A stretch of 64,000 nucleotides of DNA from JBGSKY01 sp041740995 (GCA_041740995.1 JBGSKY010000192.1:36295-100294), one strand, 5' to 3'; positions 20,101-29,858 are shown, counted from the first letter of the stretch. Made by a program: numbers and translations. Notes: generated from the letters alone by a model not told the origin.

Positions 20101-21466
20101 TGAAGCCTTTACAGACCAGAGGATGCAAGTGAATCGCATTTCCTTCGACCAAAATCGGTTCAAAGGCTTGGATGCCCATGCGGTGCAGGGTAGGGGCCCG
20201 GTTCAAAAGGACGGGGTGATTGCGAATCACTTGTTCCAAAATGTCCCAAACTTCTTCATCCTTGCGTTCGAGCATCTTCTTGGCCGACTTAATTGTGTCG
20301 GCATGCCCCAATTCCTTCAGCTTGCGAATAATGAACGGCTGATAAAGCTCCAAGGCAATTTTCTTTGGCAATCCACACTGATGCAAACGCAGTTTTGGAC
20401 CAACCACGATTACGCTTCTGGCAGAGTAGTCGACTCGTTTTCCGAGAAGATTTTCGCGGAAGCGACCCTGCTTACCCTTGATCATATCGGTCAAGCTTTT
20501 CAGCGGACGCGAGCTTGAACCAAGGACTGGACGCTTGCAGCGGTTGTTATCAAACAACGCATCAACTGACTGTTGCAACATCCGCTTCTCGTTGCGAATG
20601 ATGACTTCTGGCGCGTTCAAATCGACCAGCTTTCGCAAGCGGTTGTTCCGATTGATAATACGACGATACAGGTCATTCAAATCGCTGGTGGCAAAGTTTC
20701 CGCTATCGAGTAGGACCAGCGGTCGAAGATCTGGTGGAATCACAGGGATCACATCCAAAACCATCCATTCCGGTCGATTATCACTGTCCCGAATCGATTC
20801 GACCAACTTCAAACGATTGATGAGATCTTTCTTGCGCTGTTTGCTATTCGTCTCAGCCATCTCGATTCGAAGTTGATCCGAGAGAGTGACTAGATCCAGA
20901 TTCATCAACAGCTTCTTGACTGCTTCGGCACCCATATCGGCTTCGAACGCGTCCTCGCCGTACTCTGCTTTGGCAGCCCGATATTCCTCGTCGGTCAGCA
21001 GTTGTTGAACTTCCAATGGCGTTGATCCGGCATTGGTGACCACGTAGTCTTGGAAGTAGATGATTTTTTCCATGCTGGTCGTTTTCATTTCCAGCAGGTT
21101 GCCCAAGCGACTTGGCATCGCCTTGAAGAACCAGATGTGCACTACTGGTGCGGCCAACTCAATGTGACCCATGCGTTTGCGTCGAACGCGGCTGTGCGTC
21201 ACCTTTACGCCGCAGCGATCGCAAATCATGCCTTTGTACTTCATGCCGCGATACTTACCGCAGGCGCATTCCCAGTCCTTCTCTGGGCCAAAAATCCGTT
21301 CACAAAACAAACCATCCTTCTCAGGACGGTAGGTTCGGTAATTGATGGTTTCGGGCTTCTTGACTTCGCCAAAACTCCATGATCGGATGTCTTGGGGTCG
21401 AGCAAGAGAGATTTTTACTGAGGTGTAATCGTTAACGCGATCGTAGGTCGTTTCCGCTGTGGCCAT
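17150..21466 (-). CDS. rpoC: DNA-directed RNA polymerase subunit beta'
   Basis: 1438 residues, slightly longer than E. coli (1407). The N-terminal zinc site CACG...CDRCGV, the active-site NADFDGDQMAVH, the bridge helix/trigger loop region (QSIGEPGTQLTMRTFH) and the second zinc cluster (CDAALGVCRCCYG) are all visible. The tail ends in a Ser/Thr/Glu-rich stretch. It forms the core enzyme with RpoB and follows rpoB by 60 bases, with an AGGGAA ribosome site before the start at 21466. Confidence 0.99.
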   Translation of the reverse strand: MATAETTYDRVNDYTSVKISLARPQDIRSWSFGEVKKPETINYRTYRPEKDGLFCERIFGPEKDWECACGKYRGMKYKGMICDRCGVKVTHSRVRRKRMGHIELAAPVVHIWFFKAMPSRLGNLLEMKTTSMEKIIYFQDYVVTNAGSTPLEVQQLLTDEEYRAAKAEYGEDAFEADMGAEAVKKLLMNLDLVTLSDQLRIEMAETNSKQRKKDLINRLKLVESIRDSDNRPEWMVLDVIPVIPPDLRPLVLLDSGNFATSDLNDLYRRIINRNNRLRKLVDLNAPEVIIRNEKRMLQQSVDALFDNNRCKRPVLGSSSRPLKSLTDMIKGKQGRFRENLLGKRVDYSARSVIVVGPKLRLHQCGLPKKIALELYQPFIIRKLKELGHADTIKSAKKMLERKDEEVWDILEQVIRNHPVLLNRAPTLHRMGIQAFEPILVEGNAIHLHPLVCKGFNADFDGDQMAVHLPLSIEAQVEAHTLMMSTHNIFAPSNGKPIMSPSQDTVMGCNYITVEKPDCVGQGMIFSSTREADFAHSQGIIHLHAKIKVRLPASRKLKTEDGNSKMGAIIQTTYGRILFNSILPDGMDFYNLTLKSGDLATVISDCYQRLGRRATIKLLDDMNQLGFRESTRSGLSFGTDDLITPDSKTKHITEADKKVMNYKKNYDKGLITGQERYNQVIDTWTNTRELITKDMLAAMEHDQHRGAWYVNPVFLMASSGARGGIAQISQLAGMRGLMSKPTGEIIDTPIKANFREGLSVLEYFSSTHGARKGLADTALKTADSGYLTRKLADVAQNVVITLNDCGTSQGITKGIIYRGEKVEVRLADAITGRVSRQNIVNLVTEEVIVHENEMITREAARKIEAMGLEKIQVRSPMTCDAALGVCRCCYGMDMSTGALVEEGMAVGIIAAQSIGEPGTQLTMRTFHIGGVATGGVEESDIKCKRPGQISLIRMRVVRNEEGFDIVLTRNGEISVVDDKGREIEKYEVPTGARLAVKEGDMVEKNSILCEWNPHKIPILAEVSGKVRYDDVIEGETMRMEKDPSGNLRRVIIDHRGTFHPQIVVEDKDGKPLDVYFLPEKAVVTIPEGKSVTAGTELAEMPREATGVSDITGGLPRITEIFEARKPKEPAVVAELDGVVEISKEKKRGKRAIIVRSESGKEVEHLVPPGKRFLVHTGDIVKAGQAMIEGPLVPHDILRVSGEEAVQQYLMHEVQQVYRSQRVEINDKHVETIIARMLRKIKIENPGDTSLLSGLVVDRFELRRVNDELGKSLKITDPGDSEFALGAIVPKEAIDQSNAQTEALGGKPAKGKKPKPATASVQLLGITKASVQSNSFISAASFQETTKVLTEAALAGKVDRLVGLKENVILGHLIPAGTGFRMFQDSEVSYRREALEELVNRGTAAMQQDFPLLENAPTLRSDSPVETQDVVEDLSAKPSE

Positions 21467-21526
21467 AAGTGTTCCCTGTCGAGATATTTAGATTTGAATT
21501 CGAAAAAACGTGACGGGACTGATTCG

Positions 21527-24500
21527 CTACAAAGTTCGCTTCTCTAATCTCATATTCAAAGCAAGGCCGCGGATCTCGTTTGTTAGCACGTCAAAGCTTG
21601 CAGGAGTTCCTGCTTCTAGTGTGTTTTCGCCCTTGACCATTGATTCGTAGATCTTGGTACGTCCTTCAACGTCATCGCTCTTGACAGTGAGCAACTCCTG
21701 AAGAATGTAAGCGGCTCCATACGCCTCCAACGCCCAAACTTCCATTTCCCCGAATCTTTGGCCACCAAAGCGAGCCTTACCACCGAGAGGTTGTTGAGTG
21801 ATCAGTGAGTAAGGTCCGGTGCTGCGAGCATGGACCTTATCGTCTACCAGGTGATGAAGTTTTAGCATGTAGATGTAGCCAACAGTTGTCTCCTGATCCA
21901 TCGGTTCGCCGGTTCGACCATCGGTCAAACGGATCTTGCCGTGTCGAGGCAAACCAGCTTCTTCCAACGCGTCGTTGATATCGCCTTCAGTGGCTCCATC
22001 AAAGACTGGCGTTATCGACGAAAAGCCTAGCTTGGCACCTGCCCATCCAAGGTGAGTCTCCAGAATCTGTCCGACGTTCATACGAGATGGAACACCCAGC
22101 GGATTCAACATGATTTGAATCGGGGTACCATCAGGCAAGAAAGGCATGTCTTCCACAGGCAAAACCTTCGAGATAACTCCCTTATTACCGTGGCGACCAG
22201 CCATTTTGTCGCCGACGCTAATTACCCGCTTGGTAGCGATATAAACGCGAACCATTTGCAAAACGCCACTTCGCAGTTCATCACCGCGCTTCATGCTGTT
22301 TACGTTGCGATCACGAATATCCAAGGCCTCTTCGACGGCTGGCCAATATTGTTTGTAAGCCGCTTTGACTTCCGAATGCAGACCAGAATCCAAGCGATTC
22401 AGCAGACGCGAAAGATTAAATGTCTGAGCCTTCTCGGCCAAAAACTTTGGATCGTGACCACCGGTCAACGGCGTTCCATCGTCATCGGTTAATTTACCGC
22501 CAATGGCTTTTTCAATTTGTTCCGCGAACGCTGAGAAGGACTCGGAAATCGATGCGTTGCCTTCGGTCTCCAGCTTCTTAAGATCGCGTTCGAATTCGCG
22601 TCGTTCGTCTTCGGAAAGACTCATTCGACGCGAGAACTTTTGCGTATCAATGACAATGCCTTCGACGCCCGAACTGACTTCCAGCGAATCGTTCTTCACG
22701 TCTTCACCAGCTCGACCGAAAATAGCATGCAGCAGCTTTTCTTCTGGTGTCAATTCCGTTTTGCTCTTCGGGGAAACCTTGCCAACCAGGATGTCGCCCG
22801 GATGCACGTAGGTTCCGATGCGGACGATCCCGCTCTCGTCAAGACTTCGCAGGGCCTTCTCGCTGACGTTAGGAATATCGCGAGTAAATTCTTCGCGGCC
22901 AAGTTTTGTTTCGCGAATTTCGACGTCAAATTCTTCGATGTGGATGGACGTGTACGTGTCGCTCTTTACCAGCTCTTCGCTAATGATAATCGCGTCTTCG
23001 TAATTGAAACCATCAAACGACATAAAGCCGACCAAGACGTTCCGGCCAAGGGCCAGTTCTCCTTGGAAAGTCGAAGCGCCGTCAGCCATGATTTGGCCTT
23101 TTTCGACCTTTTCGCCAAGCTTGATAATTGGCTTTTGGTTCAAGCAGGTTCGCTCATTGAGCCCTTGATATTTCTTTAGTTCGTAAATGTCCGAACCGAC
23201 TTCGATCCGAGTTGCATCAACGTAAGTGACTTTGCCAGCTCGTTTGGCGCGAACAACCATTGAACTGTTTTCTGCGACAACTCTTTCAAGTCCGGTTCCA
23301 ACGATCGGCGGCTCAGCAACTAGCAGCGGGACTGCTTGGCGCTGCATGTTCGATCCCATCAAAGCACGGTTAGCGTCGTCATGCTCAAGAAACGGAATCA
23401 AGCCAGCCGATACACCAATCATCTGGCTCGGCGCAATGTCCATGTATTGAACCTGGCCAGGCAACACAATTTCGAAATCGCTGCGGTGCCGTGCGATCAA
23501 ACCCGGCCCCTGGACCAAGGCCGAATCTTTAACTTCAGTATCTGCTGGAGCAATGTAAGCGTCAGCTTCTTCGTCGGCGCGCAACCAAACGACCTCTTCA
23601 GTCACGGTGCCTTCGTTGACTTTGCGATACGGCGTGATCAAAAAGCCATATTCGTCAATGCCAGCATAGATTGAAAGCGAACTGATCAAACCGATGTTTG
23701 TACCTTCAGGTGTCTCAATTGGGCAGATTCGACCATAATGCGAAATGTGCACGTCACGGACCTCAAAGCCCGCCCGTTTTCGGTTCAGACCACCCGGTCC
23801 AAGGGCCGAAAGACGGCGTTCGTGAGTTAGCTGCGACAGCGGGTTGGTTTGGTCAACAACCTGTGATAGCTCACCGCGACCGAAGAAATAATCGATTGCT
23901 GCTGAGATACTCTTTGGATTTACCAGCGATCGAGGAGTCATGTCCTCAATCTCCTTCATCCCCATCCGCTCTTGCACCGTCCGCCGGAGCTTCAAAAAGC
24001 CTTTTCGTAGTTCTTCGCAAGCGAGCTCATCAATAGTTCGCAATCGGCGATTTCCCAAATGGTCAATATCGTCAAATTCCGCTTCGCTGTCCTGATCAAA
24101 GAGGTCGGTCAAATACTTAACAGACGCTATCAAGTCGTCAGCGCGAAGGGTCATTACGTCTTCAGGAACATTCAAACGCAATTTACGATTGATACGAAAA
24201 CGCCCAACACGTCCAAGTCGGTATCGCGAGTCGTCATAGAACTTTTCATGAAACAGCGTGCGGGCTTTTTCAAGTTGCGGAGGATTGCCTGGGCGAAGGC
24301 GTTGGTAGATTCGTAGCAACGCTTCCTCGTGACTGCTCGTATTGTCTTCGGCAAGCGAGTTCAGGATGTATTGGCTGCGTGGCGGTTCCATCACGTCAAT
24401 TGTTTTTACGCCTGATGTACAGATGATTTCCGCAACATTAGCCGAAATTTTCTGGCCTGCTTCAATCATGATTTCTCCAGCGCGATCACTGCTGGAGGGG

Positions 24501-25246
24501 TAAACGACATCATCGACCGAAATTTTTCCTTCGATCTTTGAGACCGCATCTTTACCGCCAAGCTTCTGTGCGCTGGTGGAATAAAACGCTGCCAGCAATT
24601 GGGTGTCCGTACTGTAGTCGGCACTCATCGCTCGCAGCAAAGTGAAGATCGAAAACTTGCCGCTCTGGTCGATACGAACTGACAAGCTGTCCTTCTTCGT
24701 CACATTGATTTCAATCCAAGAACCGCGTTCGGGAATGATTCGGGCGCTAGGTGCTTTGCGATCCGAAGTGCCTTCAGTCTCTTCGACAAAGTCAACGCCG
24801 GGCGAACGATGCAATTGATTGACGACAACCCGTTCCGCTCCGTTGATTATGAACTCACCGCCGCCGAGCATTACCGGAATGTCACCTAGATACACTTCTT
24901 CTTCAAGCGGTTGATCTCGGTTGATTCGCAACCAAACTTTCAACGGCTTTCCGTAAGTCAAACGCAATTGCCGGCACTCTTCAGGCGTGTATCGCGGTTT
25001 GCCCAATTCATAACGCAAGTACTCAAGCGTTACGTTTCCGTCGTAGCTTGCGATCGGAAATATTTCGCGGAAAACGGACTCCAAACCCTCGTTCTTGCGT
25101 TTATCTGACGGAGTATCCTCTTGCAAAAAAGCCTCGTACGACGCGGTTTGCAGAGTGGTCAGGTTCGGGATCGAAAACGCTGTGCGGGTAGTTCCGAACT
25201 TTCGAACATTTGAAGGCTCAAGCCGACGCTTTGAAGTTGTCGCCAT
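21527..25246 (-). CDS. rpoB: DNA-directed RNA polymerase subunit beta
   Basis: 1239 residues. The rifampicin-pocket region reads SQVVDQTNPLSQLTHERRLS with GPGGLNRKRAGFEVRDVH, followed by GRICPIETPEGTNIGLI; the C-terminus has KLHHLVDDKVHARSTGPY and GGKARFGGQRFGEMEVWALEAYG. This is the catalytic beta subunit. It is separated from rplL by about 1 kb, an unusually long spacer for an rplL-rpoB junction. Confidence 0.99.
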   Translation of the reverse strand: MATTSKRRLEPSNVRKFGTTRTAFSIPNLTTLQTASYEAFLQEDTPSDKRKNEGLESVFREIFPIASYDGNVTLEYLRYELGKPRYTPEECRQLRLTYGKPLKVWLRINRDQPLEEEVYLGDIPVMLGGGEFIINGAERVVVNQLHRSPGVDFVEETEGTSDRKAPSARIIPERGSWIEINVTKKDSLSVRIDQSGKFSIFTLLRAMSADYSTDTQLLAAFYSTSAQKLGGKDAVSKIEGKISVDDVVYPSSSDRAGEIMIEAGQKISANVAEIICTSGVKTIDVMEPPRSQYILNSLAEDNTSSHEEALLRIYQRLRPGNPPQLEKARTLFHEKFYDDSRYRLGRVGRFRINRKLRLNVPEDVMTLRADDLIASVKYLTDLFDQDSEAEFDDIDHLGNRRLRTIDELACEELRKGFLKLRRTVQERMGMKEIEDMTPRSLVNPKSISAAIDYFFGRGELSQVVDQTNPLSQLTHERRLSALGPGGLNRKRAGFEVRDVHISHYGRICPIETPEGTNIGLISSLSIYAGIDEYGFLITPYRKVNEGTVTEEVVWLRADEEADAYIAPADTEVKDSALVQGPGLIARHRSDFEIVLPGQVQYMDIAPSQMIGVSAGLIPFLEHDDANRALMGSNMQRQAVPLLVAEPPIVGTGLERVVAENSSMVVRAKRAGKVTYVDATRIEVGSDIYELKKYQGLNERTCLNQKPIIKLGEKVEKGQIMADGASTFQGELALGRNVLVGFMSFDGFNYEDAIIISEELVKSDTYTSIHIEEFDVEIRETKLGREEFTRDIPNVSEKALRSLDESGIVRIGTYVHPGDILVGKVSPKSKTELTPEEKLLHAIFGRAGEDVKNDSLEVSSGVEGIVIDTQKFSRRMSLSEDERREFERDLKKLETEGNASISESFSAFAEQIEKAIGGKLTDDDGTPLTGGHDPKFLAEKAQTFNLSRLLNRLDSGLHSEVKAAYKQYWPAVEEALDIRDRNVNSMKRGDELRSGVLQMVRVYIATKRVISVGDKMAGRHGNKGVISKVLPVEDMPFLPDGTPIQIMLNPLGVPSRMNVGQILETHLGWAGAKLGFSSITPVFDGATEGDINDALEEAGLPRHGKIRLTDGRTGEPMDQETTVGYIYMLKLHHLVDDKVHARSTGPYSLITQQPLGGKARFGGQRFGEMEVWALEAYGAAYILQELLTVKSDDVEGRTKIYESMVKGENTLEAGTPASFDVLTNEIRGLALNMRLEKRTL

Positions 25247-26242
25247 AAAAGGGAATTGCTCCGCAAAAATACCTAGAAAATCAGAAACGGGCTATTGAAC
25301 AATGCTTGCAACAAGCAACGAACTGGAACGATGCGAACAACGAGACCGCTGAGCACCGGATTTGTATGCCTTTGTGCGATAAAACGGACGCATAGACACA
25401 CACTTTGCCACAAATCGAGACATGCGGCAGCAAGAAACGGAAGGACACAATCGAGTCAATAGAGAATCCACTCGCAGAGTCTAACCTATGGATTTGCATC
25501 TCGTAAACCGTAAAACGGCCTCAAGACAAAATTATATTCCTCTTTTGTACGCCTACGCGAGCGATCTGGCGTGGCATGTGCACTGCAAATTCCGTTTGCC
25601 GTGATTTTTAGGGCCATTTGGCCGTTGTGAACAAAAAGTGCCACAGGTGATATTACGCGAACTTTGCCGCTTCGCCAGCTTATCTATTCCGCCCGCTATG
25701 CGTCTACACCGGAATCACTGCGATTCCATTCGGCAATCTCTCCAATGACAGAGTGTACCTGCATAATGGAGCCAAAGTTCGATCAGACGAACTGTCTGCG
25801 ATCTATATCAACTGTCTGAGCTTGTCGCAGTTACATTTCAAAGTGCGAACATCAATTTCGCGAAAGTAAGGCCACTGACGACGCGCATCTTGAAGTCGCG
25901 TTTTTTCTCATTGCAAATGGGTAAAACCACCACGCAATAACCCGACGACAGCTAACCTGTTCAGACTGCGAAACCTCGAGTCAGGCCTAACGTCTGCAGA
26001 AAGTGGATCAGTTGCACGAATGTAACCTTTCCAAGTGAATCACTAATCCGTCAATCGCATGGACATAAATAATGCCAAGCGTTGCGAGAAACATGGCTCA
26101 CCGTTTTCTCAAGTCAGTACGATCGTAGAAACTGAGAACGCGAAAGTTACCGCACTGTCAAGCGCCATGCCTCAACAAAACGACGGCCTGTCGTTTTGAT
26201 TAGGGCAGTGGCAACAACCAAACAGTTAGGCAGCTTGAGCGA
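25247..26242 (-). promoter_or_regulatory. Long rplL-rpoB spacer (about 1 kb)
   Basis: 996 bases with no credible gene on either strand. A 9-bp perfect hairpin lies right behind rplL (listed separately). Other visible signals on the minus strand are a TATAAT box (attata on plus at 25531-25536) with no good -35, and a GGCC-AAAT-GGCC hairpin followed by CTAAAAAT (25612-25623 on plus). In E. coli the much shorter rplL-rpoB gap carries an attenuator and an RNase III site, so a leader or an extra rpoBC promoter is expected here. Confidence 0.45.
26176..26198 (-). terminator. Terminator or attenuator hairpin downstream of rplL
   Basis: Perfect 9-bp stem CAAAACGAC (26176-26184) / GTCGTTTTG (26190-26198) with a 5-base loop, 45 bases past the rplL stop. 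On the minus strand it ends in TTTTGTTG, a weak T-run, so partial termination between rplL and rpoB is plausible. Confidence 0.55.
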
Positions 26243-26647
26243 CTACTTCAGTTCGACAGTAGCACCAGCGGCTTCGAGCTCTTTCTTGACCTTTTCAGCG
26301 TCATCTTTCGAGACACCTTCTTTGATCTTAGCGGGAACTGCCTCAACTAACTTCTTGGAGTCCATCAGCGAAGCGCCGGTCAAGTTTTTGACGACCTTGA
26401 CGACCTCAAGCTTCTTATCGCCAAAGGCGGTCATTACAACATCAAATTCGGTTTGTTCAACGACTGCCGGCCCGCCAGCATCGCCGCTTGGTGCAGCCAT
26501 CATGACAGCACCGCCAGCAGCAGCTTCGATACCATGAACGTCCTTCAGGTAATCGCTCAGCTCTTTGGCTTGCTTGAGAGTAAGTGCAACGATTTGCTCG
26601 CCAAGAGTTTTGATGTCATCAGCGAAAGCGGTGGAAGATTCGGACAT
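26243..26647 (-). CDS. rplL: 50S ribosomal protein L7/L12
   Basis: 134 residues, with the N-terminal dimerisation domain (IVALTLKQAKELSDYLKD), an Ala/Gly-rich hinge and the C-terminal factor-binding domain (EKTEFDVVM-like, KKLEVVKVVK then KLVEAVPAKIKEG). Multiple copies form the ribosomal stalk with L10 and recruit translational GTPases. It follows rplJ by 92 bases. Confidence 0.98.
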   Translation of the reverse strand: MSESSTAFADDIKTLGEQIVALTLKQAKELSDYLKDVHGIEAAAGGAVMMAAPSGDAGGPAVVEQTEFDVVMTAFGDKKLEVVKVVKNLTGASLMDSKKLVEAVPAKIKEGVSKDDAEKVKKELEAAGATVELK

Positions 26648-26739
26648 AATTTAGGGATACCTTCTAAGAAAAAAACAGACAGTTTTGTTAATCGTTAGCG
26701 ATCGATCACCAACGAGGAGTTTCCAAATGTTAAACGTGA

Positions 26740-27267
26740 CTAGCTTTCGCTTTCCACGTCATAAATCGTCTTAAGCTGAGCGGCAATCTTGCCGCCAGGG
26801 CCTTTGAGCTGGGATGCGAGTTTACTTCCTGGACCTAGGATCTGGCCAACCAGCAAGGAAATTTGTTCGCCTCGGCTTGGCCACTTGCTGATGGCTTCGA
26901 CCTGATCTCCTCGTAAGGCTTCGCCATCCATAACGCCGCCTTTGATTTCAAAGGCTTTGAATTTGCCAGACTTGCCGATCTTCGTAAGCTCTCTAGCAAG
27001 TCCGACAAAATCTTCACAACCCCAGACTACTGCAACGCTGCCAGCCAATCCGTCAAAGGCTGGGCGAAGAGAAGTGCCTTCAGTCGCACGGGCGGCAAGC
27101 GTTCGCTTGACAACCATCATGCTAGCGCCTTTCTCGCGCAATTCCTTACGCAAATCATAAGCTTCATTGCCTCCTAGCCCGATAACGTTGACGACGACGG
27201 CGTCAGCAATCCCAACCAGTCGGTTGGATATATCGCGAGCAATAAAGCCCTTTACTAATTTACTCAT
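26740..27267 (-). CDS. rplJ: 50S ribosomal protein L10
   Basis: 175 residues from the ATG at 27265-27267 (MSKLVKGFIARDISNRL); a longer frame adds 19 residues that do not belong to the family, so the inner start is used. The body has the L10 pattern VVVNVIGLGGNEAYDLRKEL, KRTLAARAT and the C-terminal L7/L12-binding helix. L10 anchors the stalk to 23S rRNA and in other bacteria represses its own operon. Confidence 0.97.
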   Translation of the reverse strand: MSKLVKGFIARDISNRLVGIADAVVVNVIGLGGNEAYDLRKELREKGASMMVVKRTLAARATEGTSLRPAFDGLAGSVAVVWGCEDFVGLARELTKIGKSGKFKAFEIKGGVMDGEALRGDQVEAISKWPSRGEQISLLVGQILGPGSKLASQLKGPGGKIAAQLKTIYDVESES

Positions 27268-27313
27268 CTCAATAAGTCCTCGGACAAAAAATAAATCCAG
27301 TAACACCAGTCGC

Positions 27314-27994
27314 TCAGCAAGCAACTCGCACGCTAGGACTCATCGTGGCGCAAATTGCCACTGACTTGATGTATGTTCCCTTAACCGCACTAGGTTTGAG
27401 CGACTGAATATGGCCGATCAAATGACTGATGTTTTCTTGCAGCTTAACTGCGTCAAAACTGATTTTTCCAACAACGGCATGGACGTTACCACCCTTATCG
27501 TTTCGGAATTCGACCTTACCAGCTCGATACTCTTTGACGATCCTGGAAACGTCAGTCGTTACCGTTCCAGCACGTGGCGAAGGCATTAGGCCGCGCGGAC
27601 CAAGCACTTTGCCCAATGGTCCAACGAGACCCATCATATCTGGCGTCGCAACGCAGACGTCGAAATCCATCCAGCCTTCTTTGATTCGTTTCGCAAGATC
27701 TTCCGCGCCGACAACATCCGCACCTGCTTCTTCAGCCAACTTGGCCAAATCACCGCGGGCAAACACGACAACCCGCTGGACCTTTCCGATGCCATGCGGC
27801 AATACTACGGAACCTCGCACTAGCTGGTCTGCTTGCGCGGGATCAATACCGAGATTCATATGAATCTCGACGGTCTGATCAAACTTTCGCGGTGGAAATT
27901 GCTTGAGCGTTTCCACAGCCGATTCCAGCGGTAGGACGACTTTCGCCGAAACCTTGCTGGACATCACTTTCATTGCTTTAGTTAGTTTTGCCAT
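27314..27994 (-). CDS. rplA: 50S ribosomal protein L1
   Basis: 226 residues, family length, with FDQTVEIHMNLGID, VVFARGD, GPRGLMPSPRAGTV and the C-terminal GTYIKSVAICATMSPS segment. L1 binds the mobile L1 stalk of 23S rRNA. It begins only 5 bases after the rplK stop, so the two genes are co-translated in one operon. Confidence 0.98.
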   Translation of the reverse strand: MAKLTKAMKVMSSKVSAKVVLPLESAVETLKQFPPRKFDQTVEIHMNLGIDPAQADQLVRGSVVLPHGIGKVQRVVVFARGDLAKLAEEAGADVVGAEDLAKRIKEGWMDFDVCVATPDMMGLVGPLGKVLGPRGLMPSPRAGTVTTDVSRIVKEYRAGKVEFRNDKGGNVHAVVGKISFDAVKLQENISHLIGHIQSLKPSAVKGTYIKSVAICATMSPSVRVAC

Positions 27995-27999
27995 CTGTT

Positions 28000-28428
28000 T
28001 TAGCTTTCTACGACCTCGATGCCCATTGACCGTGCTGTACCCAAAATCATCCGTCGAGCATGCTCTAGATCACGAGCGTTGAGGTCCGCCATTTTCTTAT
28101 TGCAGATTTCATCTACTTGGGCATCGGTCACCTTGCCGACTTTAGTTTTGTGCGGTTCGCCCGATCCGCTTTTGATGCCAGCAGCTATCTTGAGCAGGGC
28201 TGCTGCTGGCGGGCTCTTGGTAATAAATTCGAATGATCGATCGGAGTAAACTGTAACAACCACCGGAATCGGTGTGCCCGCAAACTCACGCGTTCGCTCA
28301 TTGAACTGAGAGACAAATTGCCCCAAGTTCACGCCGAATTTTCCCAAGGAAGTTCCAACCGGCGGTGCCGGCGTTGCTTGCCCGCCAGGCACTTGGAATT
28401 TTGCCTGACCTGTTACTTGTTTTGCCAT
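28000..28428 (-). CDS. rplK: 50S ribosomal protein L11
   Basis: 142 residues, as in other bacteria. It has the Pro-rich N-terminal PGGQATPAPPVGTSLGKFGVN and the rRNA-binding C-terminal GTARSMGIEV. L11 sits in the GTPase-associated centre. It precedes rplA and follows nusG by 142 bases. Confidence 0.98.
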   Translation of the reverse strand: MAKQVTGQAKFQVPGGQATPAPPVGTSLGKFGVNLGQFVSQFNERTREFAGTPIPVVVTVYSDRSFEFITKSPPAAALLKIAAGIKSGSGEPHKTKVGKVTDAQVDEICNKKMADLNARDLEHARRMILGTARSMGIEVVES

Positions 28429-28570
28429 TGCATTGCTTTCAAAATTTCATCGCTTCTTCAGCCAGACCCAAAAACGGGAGCGTCGAAGGTAGCGATGAAA
28501 TTGCTTAAATCTGTCTAAACTTTGAGCTTTTACTCAAAAACCGAATTCACCCAAACTGCCAGCAAAAAGC

Positions 28571-29158
28571 CTAAATTGACTCGATTTGCCAGTGCTCGAT
28601 TTCTACTGGTGTGCTTCGGCCAAAGATACTGATAATCACTGTCACTCGTCCGTTTGCCTCGTCAATACGATCGACCTCTCCTTCGAGATTCTGGAAGTTG
28701 CCTTCCTTTATCCGAACTCGATCGCCTCGCTTGAACGGAATGGACGTCTTGAGATTTTGATCGTCGTCTTCAGGTGGATGTACCAAGCGAATGATGCGTT
28801 CAACCTCGTCATCATTCATCGGCGTCGGTTTGCCAGCAGCCCCTGTAAAGTCGCCAATGCCGGGAACTTCCCGGACAAGGAACCACGAGTCATCATTGAC
28901 CGACATGCGGATCATGATGTACCCAGGGTAAAGCTTTCGCTTGACAACTTTGCGTTTACCGGCTCGCGTGAACTCCACCACAGCCTCGGTGGGAACTAAT
29001 ATTTCATCAAAGTTACCGCTTATATCCGAAAGCTCTATACGCTTGCGCAGGGCTGCGGCAATTGTATCCTCTCGATTAAATGCAACTTTCAGGATGTACC
29101 AGCGCAGAGGTTGATCCCCTGGTGTTTCATCACTCGCTAAACCTAAAATATCGTTCAC
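28571..29158 (-). CDS. nusG: Transcription termination/antitermination factor NusG
   Basis: 195 residues: NGN domain at the N-terminus (RWYILKVAFNRED..., YPGYIMIRM) and the C-terminal KOW motif (FKRGDRVRIKEGNFQNLEG). NusG links RNA polymerase to Rho and to the ribosome. It is between secE and rplK, the usual bacterial position. Confidence 0.98.
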   Translation of the reverse strand: MNDILGLASDETPGDQPLRWYILKVAFNREDTIAAALRKRIELSDISGNFDEILVPTEAVVEFTRAGKRKVVKRKLYPGYIMIRMSVNDDSWFLVREVPGIGDFTGAAGKPTPMNDDEVERIIRLVHPPEDDDQNLKTSIPFKRGDRVRIKEGNFQNLEGEVDRIDEANGRVTVIISIFGRSTPVEIEHWQIESI

Positions 29159-29349
29159 GAACTATCGAACCCTCACGCCAGTACAGGCGACTTTCGACAA
29201 GCCGACCACAACCCGAAAAACATCAACAATCGCCGATGCTTATCAATACCACAGCCGGAGCGAAAATCTCCTGGCGGTATTCAATCATCAACAGAGCAAA
29301 AAGAGCCTTTAAAAAAGGCAGAGCTTGCGACTGCGACGACGAATCGCCG

Positions 29350-29808
29350 TTAGGAAATATTCAAATACTGGAATATCGCTGCCCAGATTAAATCATAGGT
29401 AAACAGCAATAGAGCCAGGAAAAAGATCACGAATATAACGACCGACGACGCTTTGACAAGCTCAGAACGTGTCGGCCAAGAAACTTTATGTAACTCTGCT
29501 TCAACCGAAATCAAAAAATCTGCAAACTTAGGCCAGTTGACAATGCGATAACCAAACCACATTCCCAATAGCAAAAGGGCAGCCGGCAATCCCCGACGTA
29601 ACGCTACCGCTGCATTCTCCGAAAACGACTTGAAGGCTACTTGCTGCAAGACAACATCGTAAAACCGCCACGAGGCAATCGCTACCGCAAGCCAGATCGC
29701 CAAGCATGTAACTTGACGAACCATACGTCCTTGATTTCGCTTGTAGATATCGCTTAAGAACAAGGCACTGATCAGTGACCGTTCCGAAGCAGCATTATCG
29801 CTCGCCAT
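29350..29808 (-). CDS. secE: Preprotein translocase subunit SecE
   Basis: 152 residues, longer than E. coli SecE (127) but with three hydrophobic segments: about 30-55 (TCLAIWLAVAIASWRF), about 75-90 (AALLLLGMWFGYRIV) and 120-145 (VVIFVIFFLALLLFTYDLIW). The core SecE motif before the last helix is EAELHKVSWPTRSELVKAS. It forms SecYEG in the inner membrane and is followed by nusG after 191 bases. Confidence 0.93.
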   Translation of the reverse strand: MASDNAASERSLISALFLSDIYKRNQGRMVRQVTCLAIWLAVAIASWRFYDVVLQQVAFKSFSENAAVALRRGLPAALLLLGMWFGYRIVNWPKFADFLISVEAELHKVSWPTRSELVKASSVVIFVIFFLALLLFTYDLIWAAIFQYLNIS

Positions 29809-29858
29809 TGCGAACCTACTCTTCCCGTCGCGAACTGTTAAATTCGCTGTTCAAACAA

